Positions 1-8,258 of a DNA stretch of 64,000 nt are shown here, piece by piece. The translations under genes were made by a program, and so were the position numbers. The stretch is taken from NCBI RefSeq assembly GCF_003989135.1, contig NZ_RYZZ01000006.1, forward strand, positions 248,001 to 312,000, given 5' to 3'. Every line of letters begins with the position of its first letter. Positions within the stretch are counted from its first letter, which is position 1. The notes under the pieces are model-generated. The model ran no database searches. It saw nothing but the letters and a program-made list of their open reading frames with translations, and was not told where the DNA came from. This DNA comes from Peribacillus cavernae. GTDB lineage: Bacteria; Bacillota; Bacilli; Bacillales; DSM-1321.

Positions 1-111
1 CACACAATGGCTCATAAGCGTCAGAATGGGCTGCTAAACAAGAGAAGTGTAAGTAAATCATCAGAGATATTCCTAAATCATAGGGGTATAGACGTCTACC
101 ATACAGTCTTC

Positions 112-180
112 GCTCTTAAATTTTAGTAATAGCTCTTAAATCTAGATAATAGCTCTTAAAACCAAATAATGGCTCATAAG
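112..180. repeat. Tandem array of four ~20-bp units
   Basis: GCTCTTAAA occurs at 112, 132 and 152 and the variant GCTCATAAG at 172, an exact 20-bp period. The spacer of each unit ends in TAATA or TAATG. Another copy of the GGCTCATAAG core sits at about 10-19. No reading frame covers the patch. The function is unknown; a regular one-and-nine-tenths-turn spacing would suit a protein binding the same DNA face, but that is inference. Confidence 0.7.
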
Positions 181-201
181 GATCAAGATGAGCCATTATT
201 T
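164..201. terminator. Stem-loop with 14-bp stem overlapping last repeat unit
   Basis: AATAATGGCTCAT (165-177) pairs perfectly with ATGAGCCATTATT (188-200), with a 10-nt loop, and the outer A-T pair extends it. It could terminate a gene entering from the left, or the minus-strand VanW gene that ends at 341; there is no long T-run, so terminator function is uncertain. Confidence 0.45.
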
Positions 202-340
202 ATCGGGATTAAAGGTGTTTCTTCCGTGATGTGGAGCCCTTTATTCATACTTGAGAAAAATAAGTGAAAGCTTTTTACCCTATTCTTTCATCCTTCAATG
301 GTTCTGCTTTGCATTATCATGTTACTCTTTCTCATCTATT

Positions 341-1273
341 TCATTGGTTTACTTTTTGATTTCTCGGTATCACCTTCAATTCGTGCGGCAGCTTATGAGA
401 CGCACCCGGGATTACCCTTGTCTTGTATTCAAGAGTATCAGAAGAGTAAATTTTGATGATGACTCGGCCGCCTTGAGAATTCGCACGAATTAAAACCGGT
501 TGATTGTACTTATTGACAAAGCTAAAATCAGGACCGTACCAGCTTACGGTAGCATCTCGCCCTGGTGGAACATACGAAACGCTTTTGCTATGGGAATAGC
601 GTTGAACAATTCCCAGCCCGGCTCGGTCAACTGCGTTAAATAAGGTGGAAGATACCTGGCATATCCCGCCGCCGATCCCTTCGGCCAATTCCCCTTTTAC
701 AATAATCGGAGCCCGTAAATATCCTTTTGCAGCCGTTCTCTTTCCGACTACCTTGTTAAAGGAGAATGTCTCTCCAGGCAAGACGACATAATTATTAATG
801 CCTTTGACCGCAAGTGAAATATTGTGGGTGCGTGTTTTGTTGTTTGCATTCAGATACGTCGTATATTCCCCGATCTTCTGTACATTAATATGTGAAAGCA
901 GCTCACTATCTACTTTCGGATAAACGGATAGAATAGGAACCTCCATACTGGAAGAGCCTTTTCCATAAAAGTAACTATAAAACTTCTTTATAAATACTTG
1001 ACGGTTCAGCTTATAGCCTGCTTGCTCTGAAATAATTTCACCATTGTCACTCATCACGGCATTTTGCGGTGGCCGATATGTTTCTTTATCCAGTTTCTCA
1101 ATCAATGAATCCAAGGGAGCATGATCGACCATTTGCAGGCCCGGTACCGGTACTGAAAAATTAGCACGTTCTATGACTGCGAGAGGCTCACCCTGCCTCG
1201 ATATTGTTAAATAATCCTCTTGATGAAATGATGTAACAAAGAAAACAAGCCCCATCAAACAAAGCAGCTTCAT
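341..1273 (-). CDS. VanW family secreted protein
   Basis: The C-terminal half carries the VanW domain: an ETFSFNKVVG-like segment, then GGGICQVSSTLFNA and YVPPGRDATVSWYGPDF, all typical of the family. The N terminus is a hydrophobic stretch (MKLLCLMGLVFFVTS) that looks like a signal peptide or anchor, so the protein acts outside the membrane. VanW proteins occur in some vancomycin-resistance clusters but the domain is widespread in spore formers and its biochemical role is not established; no other van gene is nearby. The ATG at 1273 is chosen over 1282 and 1279 because GGGAGG lies nine bases ahead of it. About 310 residues. The gene is monocistronic and divergent from the next one. Confidence 0.85.
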   Translation of the reverse strand: MKLLCLMGLVFFVTSFHQEDYLTISRQGEPLAVIERANFSVPVPGLQMVDHAPLDSLIEKLDKETYRPPQNAVMSDNGEIISEQAGYKLNRQVFIKKFYSYFYGKGSSSMEVPILSVYPKVDSELLSHINVQKIGEYTTYLNANNKTRTHNISLAVKGINNYVVLPGETFSFNKVVGKRTAAKGYLRAPIIVKGELAEGIGGGICQVSSTLFNAVDRAGLGIVQRYSHSKSVSYVPPGRDATVSWYGPDFSFVNKYNQPVLIRANSQGGRVIIKIYSSDTLEYKTRVIPGASHKLPHELKVIPRNQKVNQ

Positions 1274-1343
1274 AACCATCAACCTCCCACCTTTAGTATG
1301 AATCGATTTGATGAATTCATGTAGGGATCAGATCTTTCACTTC

Positions 1344-1376
1344 AAAAAAACTTGCTTAAATCATGCAAGTTTTTTT
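1344..1376. terminator. Terminator-like hairpin between divergent genes
   Basis: AAAAAACTTGC and GCAAGTTTTTTT form a strong stem with A/T tails on both sides, so it would work in either direction. It sits upstream of both flanking genes rather than behind one, which suggests that a gene was lost here or that it attenuates one of the leaders. Confidence 0.55.
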
Positions 1377-1499
1377 ACTATCCCGGGAAGTTCGATTAAA
1401 ATAATTCTTTGATATCATGAGAACCTATGAATGGATTCATTTACATAAGAACATTTTGGAAGTTGAAAACCTAAACGGAAAAGAAAGAAGGAAACGATT

Positions 1500-2495
1500 T
1501 TGAAAATAAGTATATTAGATCAGTCGCCTATCCTATCCGGAGCGACACCTGAGCAGGCATTACAGGAGTCCTTACGCTTAGCGCAAGCAGGGGAGAAAGC
1601 GGGCTACACACGTTACTGGATTGCTGAACATCATGATCTGACAGGACTGGCCTGTCCCGCTCCTGAAGTAATGCTCGGGTATATTGGCGCAAACACAGAA
1701 AAGATTAGGATCGGCTCAGGGGCGGTATTACTGCCGCATTATAAGCCATATAAAGTAGCAGAGACATTTAACCTGCTTGCAACTTTGTTTCCGGATCGAA
1801 TCGATCTCGGCATAGGCAGAGCACCAGGCGGGTCTGCGGAAGCAACCATGGCTCTTTCCGACAACTTTTTGGAGGGCATTAAAAAAATGCCCGGATCTTT
1901 TAAAGAGCTGCTGCACTTTTTACGTCAAGATTTCCCGGCTGAGCATATGTTCTCCAAAGTTTCCGCCGCACCCCGTCCTCCTGTTTCACCGGAACCGTGG
2001 CTACTTGGAACGAGTGAAAAAAGTGCAATTCTTGCAGCCGCAAATGGCGTCGCTTATGCCTTCGGAGAATTCATGAGTGATGAAGATGGCAGCAAGATTG
2101 TTGAGAAATACAGCAACGATTTCCAGCCGAGCCCAGAGTCAAAACTACCCAAAGTAATGATTTCCGTTTCGGTTATTTGTGCAGAAACAACAGAACGCGC
2201 CGAAGAACTGGCCTTAAGCAGCCAATTATGGAGAATTCAGCAGGAAAACGGCGAAGGTAACAAAGGAGTTCCTTCCCTTCAATCCGCAAAACAATATTCT
2301 TTTAGCGATAAAGAGAAAGCCATGCTAAACGATTCCAAAAAGAAGATGGTGATCGGTAATCCAGCTGAGGTAAAGCAGCGGCTATTCGAATTACAAGAGC
2401 TATATCATGCGGACGAAATGATGATACTAACGATCACTCCTACTTATCTAGACCGGATTCGCTCCTATCAATTCATTGCTGATGAAATTCTTTAA
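1500..2495 (+). CDS. LLM-class flavin-dependent oxidoreductase (bacterial luciferase-like)
   Basis: A 331-residue bacterial luciferase-like monooxygenase fold. Visible landmarks are the N-terminal strand with DQSPI, the YWIAEHHD segment near residue 40, RIGSGAVLLPHY and the DLGIGRAPGG segment. The family uses reduced FMN and oxygen; the length and motifs fit the MsnO8-like subgroup of Bacillus, whose substrates are mostly unknown. It starts with TTG behind an AAGGAAAC ribosome site. It stands alone, with no flavin reductase next to it, so the flavin would come from a reductase elsewhere. Confidence 0.85.
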   Translation: MKISILDQSPILSGATPEQALQESLRLAQAGEKAGYTRYWIAEHHDLTGLACPAPEVMLGYIGANTEKIRIGSGAVLLPHYKPYKVAETFNLLATLFPDRIDLGIGRAPGGSAEATMALSDNFLEGIKKMPGSFKELLHFLRQDFPAEHMFSKVSAAPRPPVSPEPWLLGTSEKSAILAAANGVAYAFGEFMSDEDGSKIVEKYSNDFQPSPESKLPKVMISVSVICAETTERAEELALSSQLWRIQQENGEGNKGVPSLQSAKQYSFSDKEKAMLNDSKKKMVIGNPAEVKQRLFELQELYHADEMMILTITPTYLDRIRSYQFIADEIL

Positions 2496-2588
2496 AATTG
2501 TGTTATATCTCGCCAACTGAACAATGTAATCTTGGAGCAGCGTTACTTTGATTAGTGAGGCTGGCTTTTTTCTGCTTTTCTATAAAGC

Positions 2589-3407
2589 GTGAACCTTTTT
2601 GAATGCATGAATTGTTTGCCGAATAAATATAACAGGGACGGCAATTTGTCGCTGACCATTGAAGCTTATTATGGGATCCTTTATTCGGGCATGAGAGACA
2701 AAAACGATGAACAAATGAGGAAAGCCCGTCAGTTTATCCTTTCAAAAGGAGGGTTGAAAAAAGCGAGCATGTATACAAAATTCATGCTCGCGATGACAGG
2801 CCAATATCGATGGCCGGCTATTTTCCCAATTCCTTTGACTGATCCATCAACTCCTGATTTAACCGGAAGAACTTTAGAGTTTTTAGGGAATTATGCCAAC
2901 CTTAAGCTCCCGGACCATAAGGTAAAGCAGGCTGTTACACAACTGCTTCGCAAGCAGGAAAATAACGGCTCCTGGTATGGAAGATGGGGGATTTGCTATA
3001 TCTACGGGACATGGACGGCTTTGACCGGTCTCATGGCAGCAGGCCGTTCCAATGACGATGAAGCTGTTCAAAAAGCTAAAAGATGGCTGGAAAGCATCCA
3101 AAACAAAGACGGTGGGTGGGGAGAATCCTGTTACAGTGATATCCAAAGGCAATACGTCCCGCTTGGTGAAAGCACGTTAACCCATACTGCCTGGGCCGTC
3201 GATGCTCTAATCTCTATTTCTCCTAGACCCACACCCGAAATCGAAAAAGGGATCGATTACCTGGTCAAAAACATCCGAAAGATGGACTGGACGACTTCTT
3301 ATCCGGCAGGACAAGGAATGGCTGCTTTTTTCTATATCCATTACCATAGCTACCGCTATATCTTTCCATTACTAGGATTTGGCCATTATAATGCAAAATA
3401 TCTCTAA
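2589..3407 (+). pseudogene. Squalene-hopene / sporulenol cyclase remnant with internal deletion
   Basis: The 272-residue frame begins with an N-terminal cyclase segment (GNLSLTIEAYYGILYSG, then FMLAMTGQYRWPAI) and jumps near 2825-2840 to the C-terminal half (DLTGRTLEFLGNYANL, GSWYGRWGICYIYGTW, STLTHTAWAVDAL, FYIHYHSYRYIFPLLG). Family members are about 620-635 residues; roughly 300 are missing, including the central DxDD catalytic acid. The first 60 or so residues are also gone, and the GTG start gives an unrelated leader. The reading frame stays open across the joint, so a protein could be made, but it cannot be an active cyclase. A clean terminator follows. Confidence 0.85.
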
Positions 3408-3413
3408 TCTGTG

Positions 3414-3450
3414 AAACAGCCTGTTTTTTTCAAGCAGGCTGTTTATTTTT
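3414..3450 (+). terminator. Terminator after cyclase remnant
   Basis: AAACAGCCTG pairs with CAGGCTGTTT and is followed by ATTTTTC. Confidence 0.8.
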
Positions 3451-3546
3451 CTTTATTCTGAGTAAATCAAGCGGATATGCACAGAATAAAATCAGAATTG
3501 GAATCGAACACTATTCAAACAAGATTACTTTTTGTGGGGGATGCTT

Positions 3547-4563
3547 ATGTTTAGGAAAAGGAGATCGATAAAAGATAACCCTCACGACACGGTCCCGGCT
3601 GCTATAACAATAAATGCCCTTAGACAAATCACGGCGAACATGGAAGATGCAGAAATTATTGAACGCCAACTTCCGAACAGTGTAATGGTTACACCCATCT
3701 ATATTAGAACCTTAATAGACCAGGAGCGGTTAAATGAGTCGATTATTGAGCCATTGACACGGTGCGTCTATGACACGGTGCAAAACAGCATCTTTTCCTG
3801 GAAATCACCACTTTGGATGAGGCAGAAAAGCATTTGCTCTCAGGGTGCGCTTTAATATATGACTCGTCTCAGAATATATGGGCCATCCCCCTGGAAAATC
3901 CTCTGTCTAGGTCGATTGAAAGCTCCGAAACGGAAACAGTTCTATACGGACCAAAAGATAGTTTCAGTGAACAAATCGACCAAAATATTACCATGATCCG
4001 CAGGCGACTTCCGTTAAAAGAACTGAAAACGGAGCAATTTATCGTAGGTTCCAGCACGAAAACACGTGTTGTGCTCATGTACTTTGAAGATATAGCCAAC
4101 CCGGAGATTGTTTCATTGCCCGAAAGAAAATCTCTGACGTGAACTTTGATCTCATTCTCGAATCGTCCAATCTCATAGCTTTCATGGAAGACCATATACA
4201 TAGCGTATTTCCCCAGTTTCAACAAACCGAGAGATCGGATCAATGTGCCTACTCTTTGGGGCTTGGCAAGCTTGTCATTTTGGTAAACAATACGCCGTTC
4301 GCGCAGCAAGACTTGATGAATACAAGGGACAAAAAAACTTAAATGATCCGAAAGAATTGAGAAAGCTAAATAATGAGATTGAAGCCTATCTGAATCAACA
4401 AACAAAGGATCTGTTTAAAAAAATGCAACAGTTGAAAGTGGACCCTCTTCAAGTTGGAACCCGCTCGCTTACCCCCTTTACGAAGCCAATGAATGATAAA
4501 GAATGGATGAGTTATTGGAGGAAAATGCTATCGTCTGAATCATGCGAAAAAGAATGGACTTGA
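3547..4563 (+). pseudogene. Decayed spore germination operon: gerA-type fragment joined to gerC end
   Basis: Four short open stretches in successive frames make up one degenerate locus. The first three (3547 to about 3800, 3800 to about 4114, 4114 to about 4310) read as the soluble N-terminal domain of a GerA-family germinant receptor subunit, including DEAEKHLLSGCALIYD and later LGKLVILVNNTPFA. The last, from about 4310, reads as a Ger(x)C family C terminus (LNNEIEAYLNQQTKDLFKKM, then KVDPLQVG). Frameshifts lie near 3800 and 4114, and a deletion near 4310 removed the GerA membrane half, the whole gerB gene and most of gerC. Not functional. Start at 3547 follows GGGGG by six bases. Confidence 0.8.
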
Positions 4564-4581
4564 CGGAAATAACTTATAAAT

Positions 4582-4605
4582 GTAAACTAACTTACATAAA
4601 GTAAC
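4582..4605. promoter_or_regulatory. Candidate operator upstream of the VOC dioxygenase gene
   Basis: Two overlapping dyads are visible: GTAAACTAACTTAC (4582-4595) and TTACATAAAGTAA (4592-4604). In Bacillus subtilis the related catDE genes are controlled by DUF24-type repressors (YodB, CatR) that bind TTAC/GTAA dyads, so an equivalent repressor site is plausible. No such regulator gene lies in the window. Confidence 0.4.
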
Positions 4606-4677
4606 TAAAAGTTGCGGGATATTTGATGTTGGTTTCCGCCGTGTTTCCCATACCTAAAGATGAAAAGAGGTAAATTA

Positions 4678-5547
4678 ATGATGATTTTTCATCGGCCGCC
4701 TCATACTTATGTTGGTCAGGTCCATCTGTTAGTGGAAGATATAAAACGGTCGCTCGTATTTTATCAAGAAACGATTGGATTACAAGTACTGCAGCAATCC
4801 GAGCATAAGGTTGTATTGACTGCGGATCGAAGCACACCGCTTTTAACGATTGAACAGCCTGAAAACGCAGCTGTAAAACAGCGGAATCGAACGGGCTTAT
4901 ACCATTTTGCGATATTACTGCCGAACCGCTCTGATCTAGCGAAGGTATTACTTCATCTACTCCAAACCGGCTATCCTTTGCAAGGGGCCTCAGATCACCT
5001 TGTCAGTGAAGCGGTCTATTTAGCAGATCCCGATGGAAATGGAATCGAAATCTATTCGGATCGCCCATCGGAAACATGGACGTGGGACGGCCGGGAAATC
5101 GTTATGACAACAGAACCACTGGATGCCGAAAATTTGCTGTCATTAGCCAAAGGAGAAAATTGGCAAGGCCTTCCAGCCGGAACAGTAATGGGGCATATTC
5201 ATTTACAAGTAGCGGATTTAGACAAAGCCGAGCAATTTTATTGCAAGGGGCTCGGCTTTGACCTTGTGAATAGTAAATATGGACAGTCTGCCCGTTTTGT
5301 TTCCTCGGGCGGCTACCACCATCATATCGGATTAAATACCTGGCATAGCGCGGGAGCATCCGCACCAACGCCAAACAGCGCTGGTCTTAAATCGTTTTCG
5401 CTGGTGCTGCCAAACGAAGAAGCAAGGAAAAAGGCAATTCATAGCCTTCACCAATTGGGTGAATCAGTAACCGAAGAAAATGGTACCGTTCTTACAAAGG
5501 ACCCTTCAGGGAATCAAATTCAATTGTTGGTTTATGGCAATAGTTAA
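4678..5547 (+). CDS. catE: VOC family ring-cleavage dioxygenase, CatE-like
   Basis: About 289 residues with two glyoxalase/bleomycin (VOC) modules: VGQVHLLVEDIKRSLVFYQE at the N terminus and MGHIHLQVADLDKAEQFYC near residue 175. Candidate metal ligands are the His of each VGQVH/MGHIH strand, the His in the YHHHIGLN segment and the acidic GNGIEIYSD and GNQIQLLV strands. CatE-type enzymes cleave catechols and protect against quinone stress. The ATG at 4678 is preferred to 4660 because AAAGAGG precedes it at seven bases. A catD-like membrane partner is absent. The substrate is inferred from family resemblance only. Confidence 0.75.
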   Translation: MMIFHRPPHTYVGQVHLLVEDIKRSLVFYQETIGLQVLQQSEHKVVLTADRSTPLLTIEQPENAAVKQRNRTGLYHFAILLPNRSDLAKVLLHLLQTGYPLQGASDHLVSEAVYLADPDGNGIEIYSDRPSETWTWDGREIVMTTEPLDAENLLSLAKGENWQGLPAGTVMGHIHLQVADLDKAEQFYCKGLGFDLVNSKYGQSARFVSSGGYHHHIGLNTWHSAGASAPTPNSAGLKSFSLVLPNEEARKKAIHSLHQLGESVTEENGTVLTKDPSGNQIQLLVYGNS

Positions 5548-5636
5548 TTTAGATATGAATCCACAGGATGTTAATGAACGATTTACGGTTAGCTCAGAAA
5601 ATTAATAAAATGAATTCATTTTATGCATTTTAAAAT

Positions 5637-5689
5637 AGGGCCTTGACCAAAAGGTATGGTATTGATACCTTAGGTCAAGGCCCTTTTTA
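5637..5689 (+). terminator. Terminator after catE-like gene
   Basis: AGGGCCTTGACC pairs with GGTCAAGGCCCT, followed by TTTTTAT. The loop holds a second small hairpin (AAGGTAT/ATACCTT), giving a two-tier structure. Confidence 0.9.
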
Positions 5690-5794
5690 TCCCCTCTAAT
5701 CCATGGAATGAACTACATGGTTTTTATCTGTTCGGGCATAATATGTGCGTATCTTCAATAATGATGAAACCTAATACACAAAGGGGGAACACAT

Positions 5795-6094
5795 ATGCCA
5801 GAACAAAATGAATTCACTAAATCCACTCCCAACTCTTCTATATTGGAAGCGATGGAAGAGATTTGGCGTACGACTTGTGGCACATGGCAGAACTGTAATG
5901 AAACAACGGTTCAGTCTTTTTTATCGAAATGCGAGGAGAGTAATTTTGATCCACAGTTTTGCATGACTTGGATTCAGCATCATAGTGATAAGATTCCCAA
6001 CTGGTCCGCTGTTGCAGATACCACCCAAGAATGGGTGAATCAGCATACTTCCACCGGCTCTCCCATTTCAGTCTCAGAAGATAACATTCACTAG
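5795..6094 (+). CDS. Small hypothetical protein, 99 aa
   Basis: Unrecognised. It has a good AAGGGGG ribosome site and its own terminator, so it is a real single gene. The product is hydrophilic and acidic with three cysteines (TCGTWQNC near residue 30, SKCEES, QFCMTW) and several tryptophans, and no signal peptide or membrane segment. The N-terminal third is Ser/Thr-rich. No function can be assigned. Confidence 0.6.
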   Translation: MPEQNEFTKSTPNSSILEAMEEIWRTTCGTWQNCNETTVQSFLSKCEESNFDPQFCMTWIQHHSDKIPNWSAVADTTQEWVNQHTSTGSPISVSEDNIH

Positions 6095-6097
6095 CTA

Positions 6098-6134
6098 CAA
6101 CGGGGAGCCACCTTGGCACCCCGTTGTTTTTTTT
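6098..6134 (+). terminator. Terminator after the 99-aa gene
   Basis: CAACGGGG (6098-6105) pairs with CCCCGTTG (6119-6126) and runs into eight or nine T residues. Confidence 0.95.
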
Positions 6135-6379
6135 CTGTCCATCCGATTCGCAATTATTAACACCTTTCTTTAATGCAAGCGATCGAAAGAACAGGTGCTT
6201 TTGGAACTATAATAGAAAGCCGTATACGCTATTAAATGACAATAAAATAAAATTAGCACATAAAATTACAGTTAAGAAAGGTATTTGTATATTTATGTCG
6301 AATATCTGATTATTACCTTTAACTATAGGTAGAGGTAGCTTCTAGATTCTTAAAGTTGAACATGGAGGAGAGGCAAGAC

Positions 6380-7639
6380 ATGGCTAAAACGAAAAACCGC
6401 TGGCTTATTGCAGCAGCGGCAGTTGGTATTCACATCTCGATTGGTTCTGTGTATTCCTGGAGTGTGTTTACAAATCCACTAAGAGAAGAGCATGACTGGG
6501 GGTTAAGTGATATTTCATTGACGTTTAGTATTGCGATTTTATTTCTCGGGTTATCCGCTGCTTTTATGGGGCATTTTGTTGAGAAATATGGACCAAGAGC
6601 CTCAGGCATCATTTCTTCGATTTGTTTTGGGACAGGTTTACTTGGAGCCGGCTTTGCAGAAAGCATAGGATCCCTTTATCTTTTGTATTTCTTTTATGGA
6701 GCATTGGGGGGCATTGGGCTTGGAATCGGCTATATTACCCCGGTATCCTCACTCGTGAAATGGTTTCCTGACCGGCGCGGCCTTGCCACTGGCCTCGCGA
6801 TTATGGGCTTTGGCTTTGCCTCCCTTATTGCAAGTCCGGTTATCGCAGCTTTAATTAACAATGTTGGAATTGATCGTACCTTTTATCTGCTGGGGGCTGT
6901 CTATTTTGTCATCATGTTTTGTTCCTCTCTTTACCTTGCACCGCCCCCTAAGGGATGGTTGCCAGCGGGGATGGAAGCAAAAAATGATACGAAAGAAAAG
7001 GTTCCCGCTGACCTTTCCCAGCTAACGGCCAATGAAGCGGTGAAAACCTTTCGTTTCTGGGCGCTCTGGGCTATGCTTTTCATTAATGTGACATGCGGAA
7101 TTGCAATCATTTCAGTCGCTTCCCCGATGGCCCAGGATATTGCAGGGTTAAGCGCAGCATCCGCAGCTACAATGGTCGGGATTATGGGACTGTTCAACGG
7201 ATTTGGTCGAATTGGCTGGGCTTCTATTTCCGATTACATCGGCCGTCCTAATGTTTATACTACTTTTTTTGTGTTTCAAACGATTGCGTTTCTCTTATTG
7301 CCCAACATCACAAACGCATTTTTGTTCCAGCTCATCATTTTTCTCATCTTAACCTGTTACGGGGGAGGCTTTTCTTCTATTCCTGCGTATATTGGCGATT
7401 TATTCGGGACGAAACAGCTTGGCGCCATTCACGGATATATTCTCACTGCATGGGCAGCCGCTGGGCTTGTAGGGCCGATTGTTGCTTCATGGATACGAGA
7501 AACAACGAATAGCTACTCATTGACTCTTTATATCTTTGGAGCAGCATTTATTGTCGCACTCGCTATATCGCTTTACATTCGCGTAAACATAAGAAAAATC
7601 CGTGAAGAAAACAACCAGGCCGCAAAGGTATTGAGTTAA
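6380..7639 (+). CDS. OFA family MFS transporter (oxalate/formate antiporter type)
   Basis: A 419-residue, 12-segment major facilitator. The opening GIHISIGSVYSWSVFTNPL, the RRGLATGLAIMGFGFASL segment and the central break after about residue 190 are characteristic of the oxalate:formate antiporter (OFA) family, known members of which carry small carboxylates. ATG 6380 is chosen over the upstream TTG at 6356 because GGAGGAGAGG lies six bases ahead. The formate dehydrogenase operon begins 620 bases downstream on the same strand, so transport of formate or a related acid is a reasonable inference, not something the sequence proves. Confidence 0.85.
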   Translation: MAKTKNRWLIAAAAVGIHISIGSVYSWSVFTNPLREEHDWGLSDISLTFSIAILFLGLSAAFMGHFVEKYGPRASGIISSICFGTGLLGAGFAESIGSLYLLYFFYGALGGIGLGIGYITPVSSLVKWFPDRRGLATGLAIMGFGFASLIASPVIAALINNVGIDRTFYLLGAVYFVIMFCSSLYLAPPPKGWLPAGMEAKNDTKEKVPADLSQLTANEAVKTFRFWALWAMLFINVTCGIAIISVASPMAQDIAGLSAASAATMVGIMGLFNGFGRIGWASISDYIGRPNVYTTFFVFQTIAFLLLPNITNAFLFQLIIFLILTCYGGGFSSIPAYIGDLFGTKQLGAIHGYILTAWAAAGLVGPIVASWIRETTNSYSLTLYIFGAAFIVALAISLYIRVNIRKIREENNQAAKVLS

Positions 7640-7665
7640 ACAAATTTGCAGCTATTGTTAACTGT

Positions 7666-7701
7666 AAAAAACGATTCCTCTTGTAAAGAGGAATCGTTTT
7701 T
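7666..7701. terminator. Bidirectional terminator between convergent genes
   Basis: AAAAACGATTCCTC pairs with GAGGAATCGTTTTT; A and T tails on both sides serve the transporter and the opposing small gene. Confidence 0.9.
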
Positions 7702-7714
7702 CTTATAAAGAACA

Positions 7715-7957
7715 TTATTGTACTTTGTTTGTAGTTACCCCTGGCAATTGATACGTAGCATAATTCGGGGACTCTGTCATTGTTATTTTCGATACTCGCC
7801 CTGCATCGACTAACTCCTGTAAACCCTTTTCAATTTCTCCAGGTGACACTCCGAATATATCAGCGACCTTAACAGATGATATCGACATATTCTTCGGAGA
7901 CTTTGCTGAAGACATAATCATTGTATGTATGCGCTGGAACAATTTCTCCATATCCAT
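7715..7957 (-). CDS. Small winged-helix-like protein, 80 aa
   Basis: Unrecognised by name. The segment ISSVKVADIFGVSPGEIEKGLQ looks like a helix-turn-helix, followed by LVDAGRVSKI and a C-terminal strand, the order of a minimal winged helix. It has a GAAAGAGGT-type ribosome site on the minus strand. It lies between the OFA transporter and the formate dehydrogenase operon and points away from the latter, so it could regulate either, though this is only positional. Confidence 0.55.
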   Translation of the reverse strand: MDMEKLFQRIHTMIMSSAKSPKNMSISSVKVADIFGVSPGEIEKGLQELVDAGRVSKITMTESPNYATYQLPGVTTNKVQ

Positions 7958-8258
7958 AATATAACCTCTTTCTTGTTCTTCTTTAGAAAACCTGCTTATT
8001 TTTTAAAATGTCAATCTCTCATTAAATAATTCTCCCCGATGAAGTAAAGATTATACGGAAATCGAAAGAGGAAACTAAACGGGCTATCATCCGCCGTACC
8101 GGATTGCTCAAACAGACATAGAGAAGGCATCCGTAATGCTATAGGAGGCAGCGTGTTTGTTTCTTTATTTTATTGGTTAGCCTATTTAAAGGACAATGGT
8201 CCGACACTAATCAAATAAGCCACATGAAATTATTAAATGATAGAAGGAGGAATAAGTG
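7958..8258. other. 300-bp intergenic region upstream of fdhF
   Basis: It holds the promoters of the small winged-helix gene (minus) and the formate dehydrogenase operon (plus). I see no riboswitch and no clear Fnr or Rex dyad. The segment 8040-8160 is not coding in any convincing frame. Confidence 0.5.

Noticed and set aside
112-200. CRISPR array
   Set aside because: Units are 20 bp in total and degenerate, with no 25-40 bp repeat or unique spacers, and no cas gene.
3869-4405. Long minus-strand open frame of 178 codons
   Set aside because: It lies over the decayed gerA/gerC remnant, whose plus-strand frames match known families; the minus frame has no ribosome site and no recognisable motif.
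5795-6094. Small acid-soluble spore protein
   Set aside because: The acidic, Cys- and Trp-containing sequence lacks the SASP pattern and is too long.
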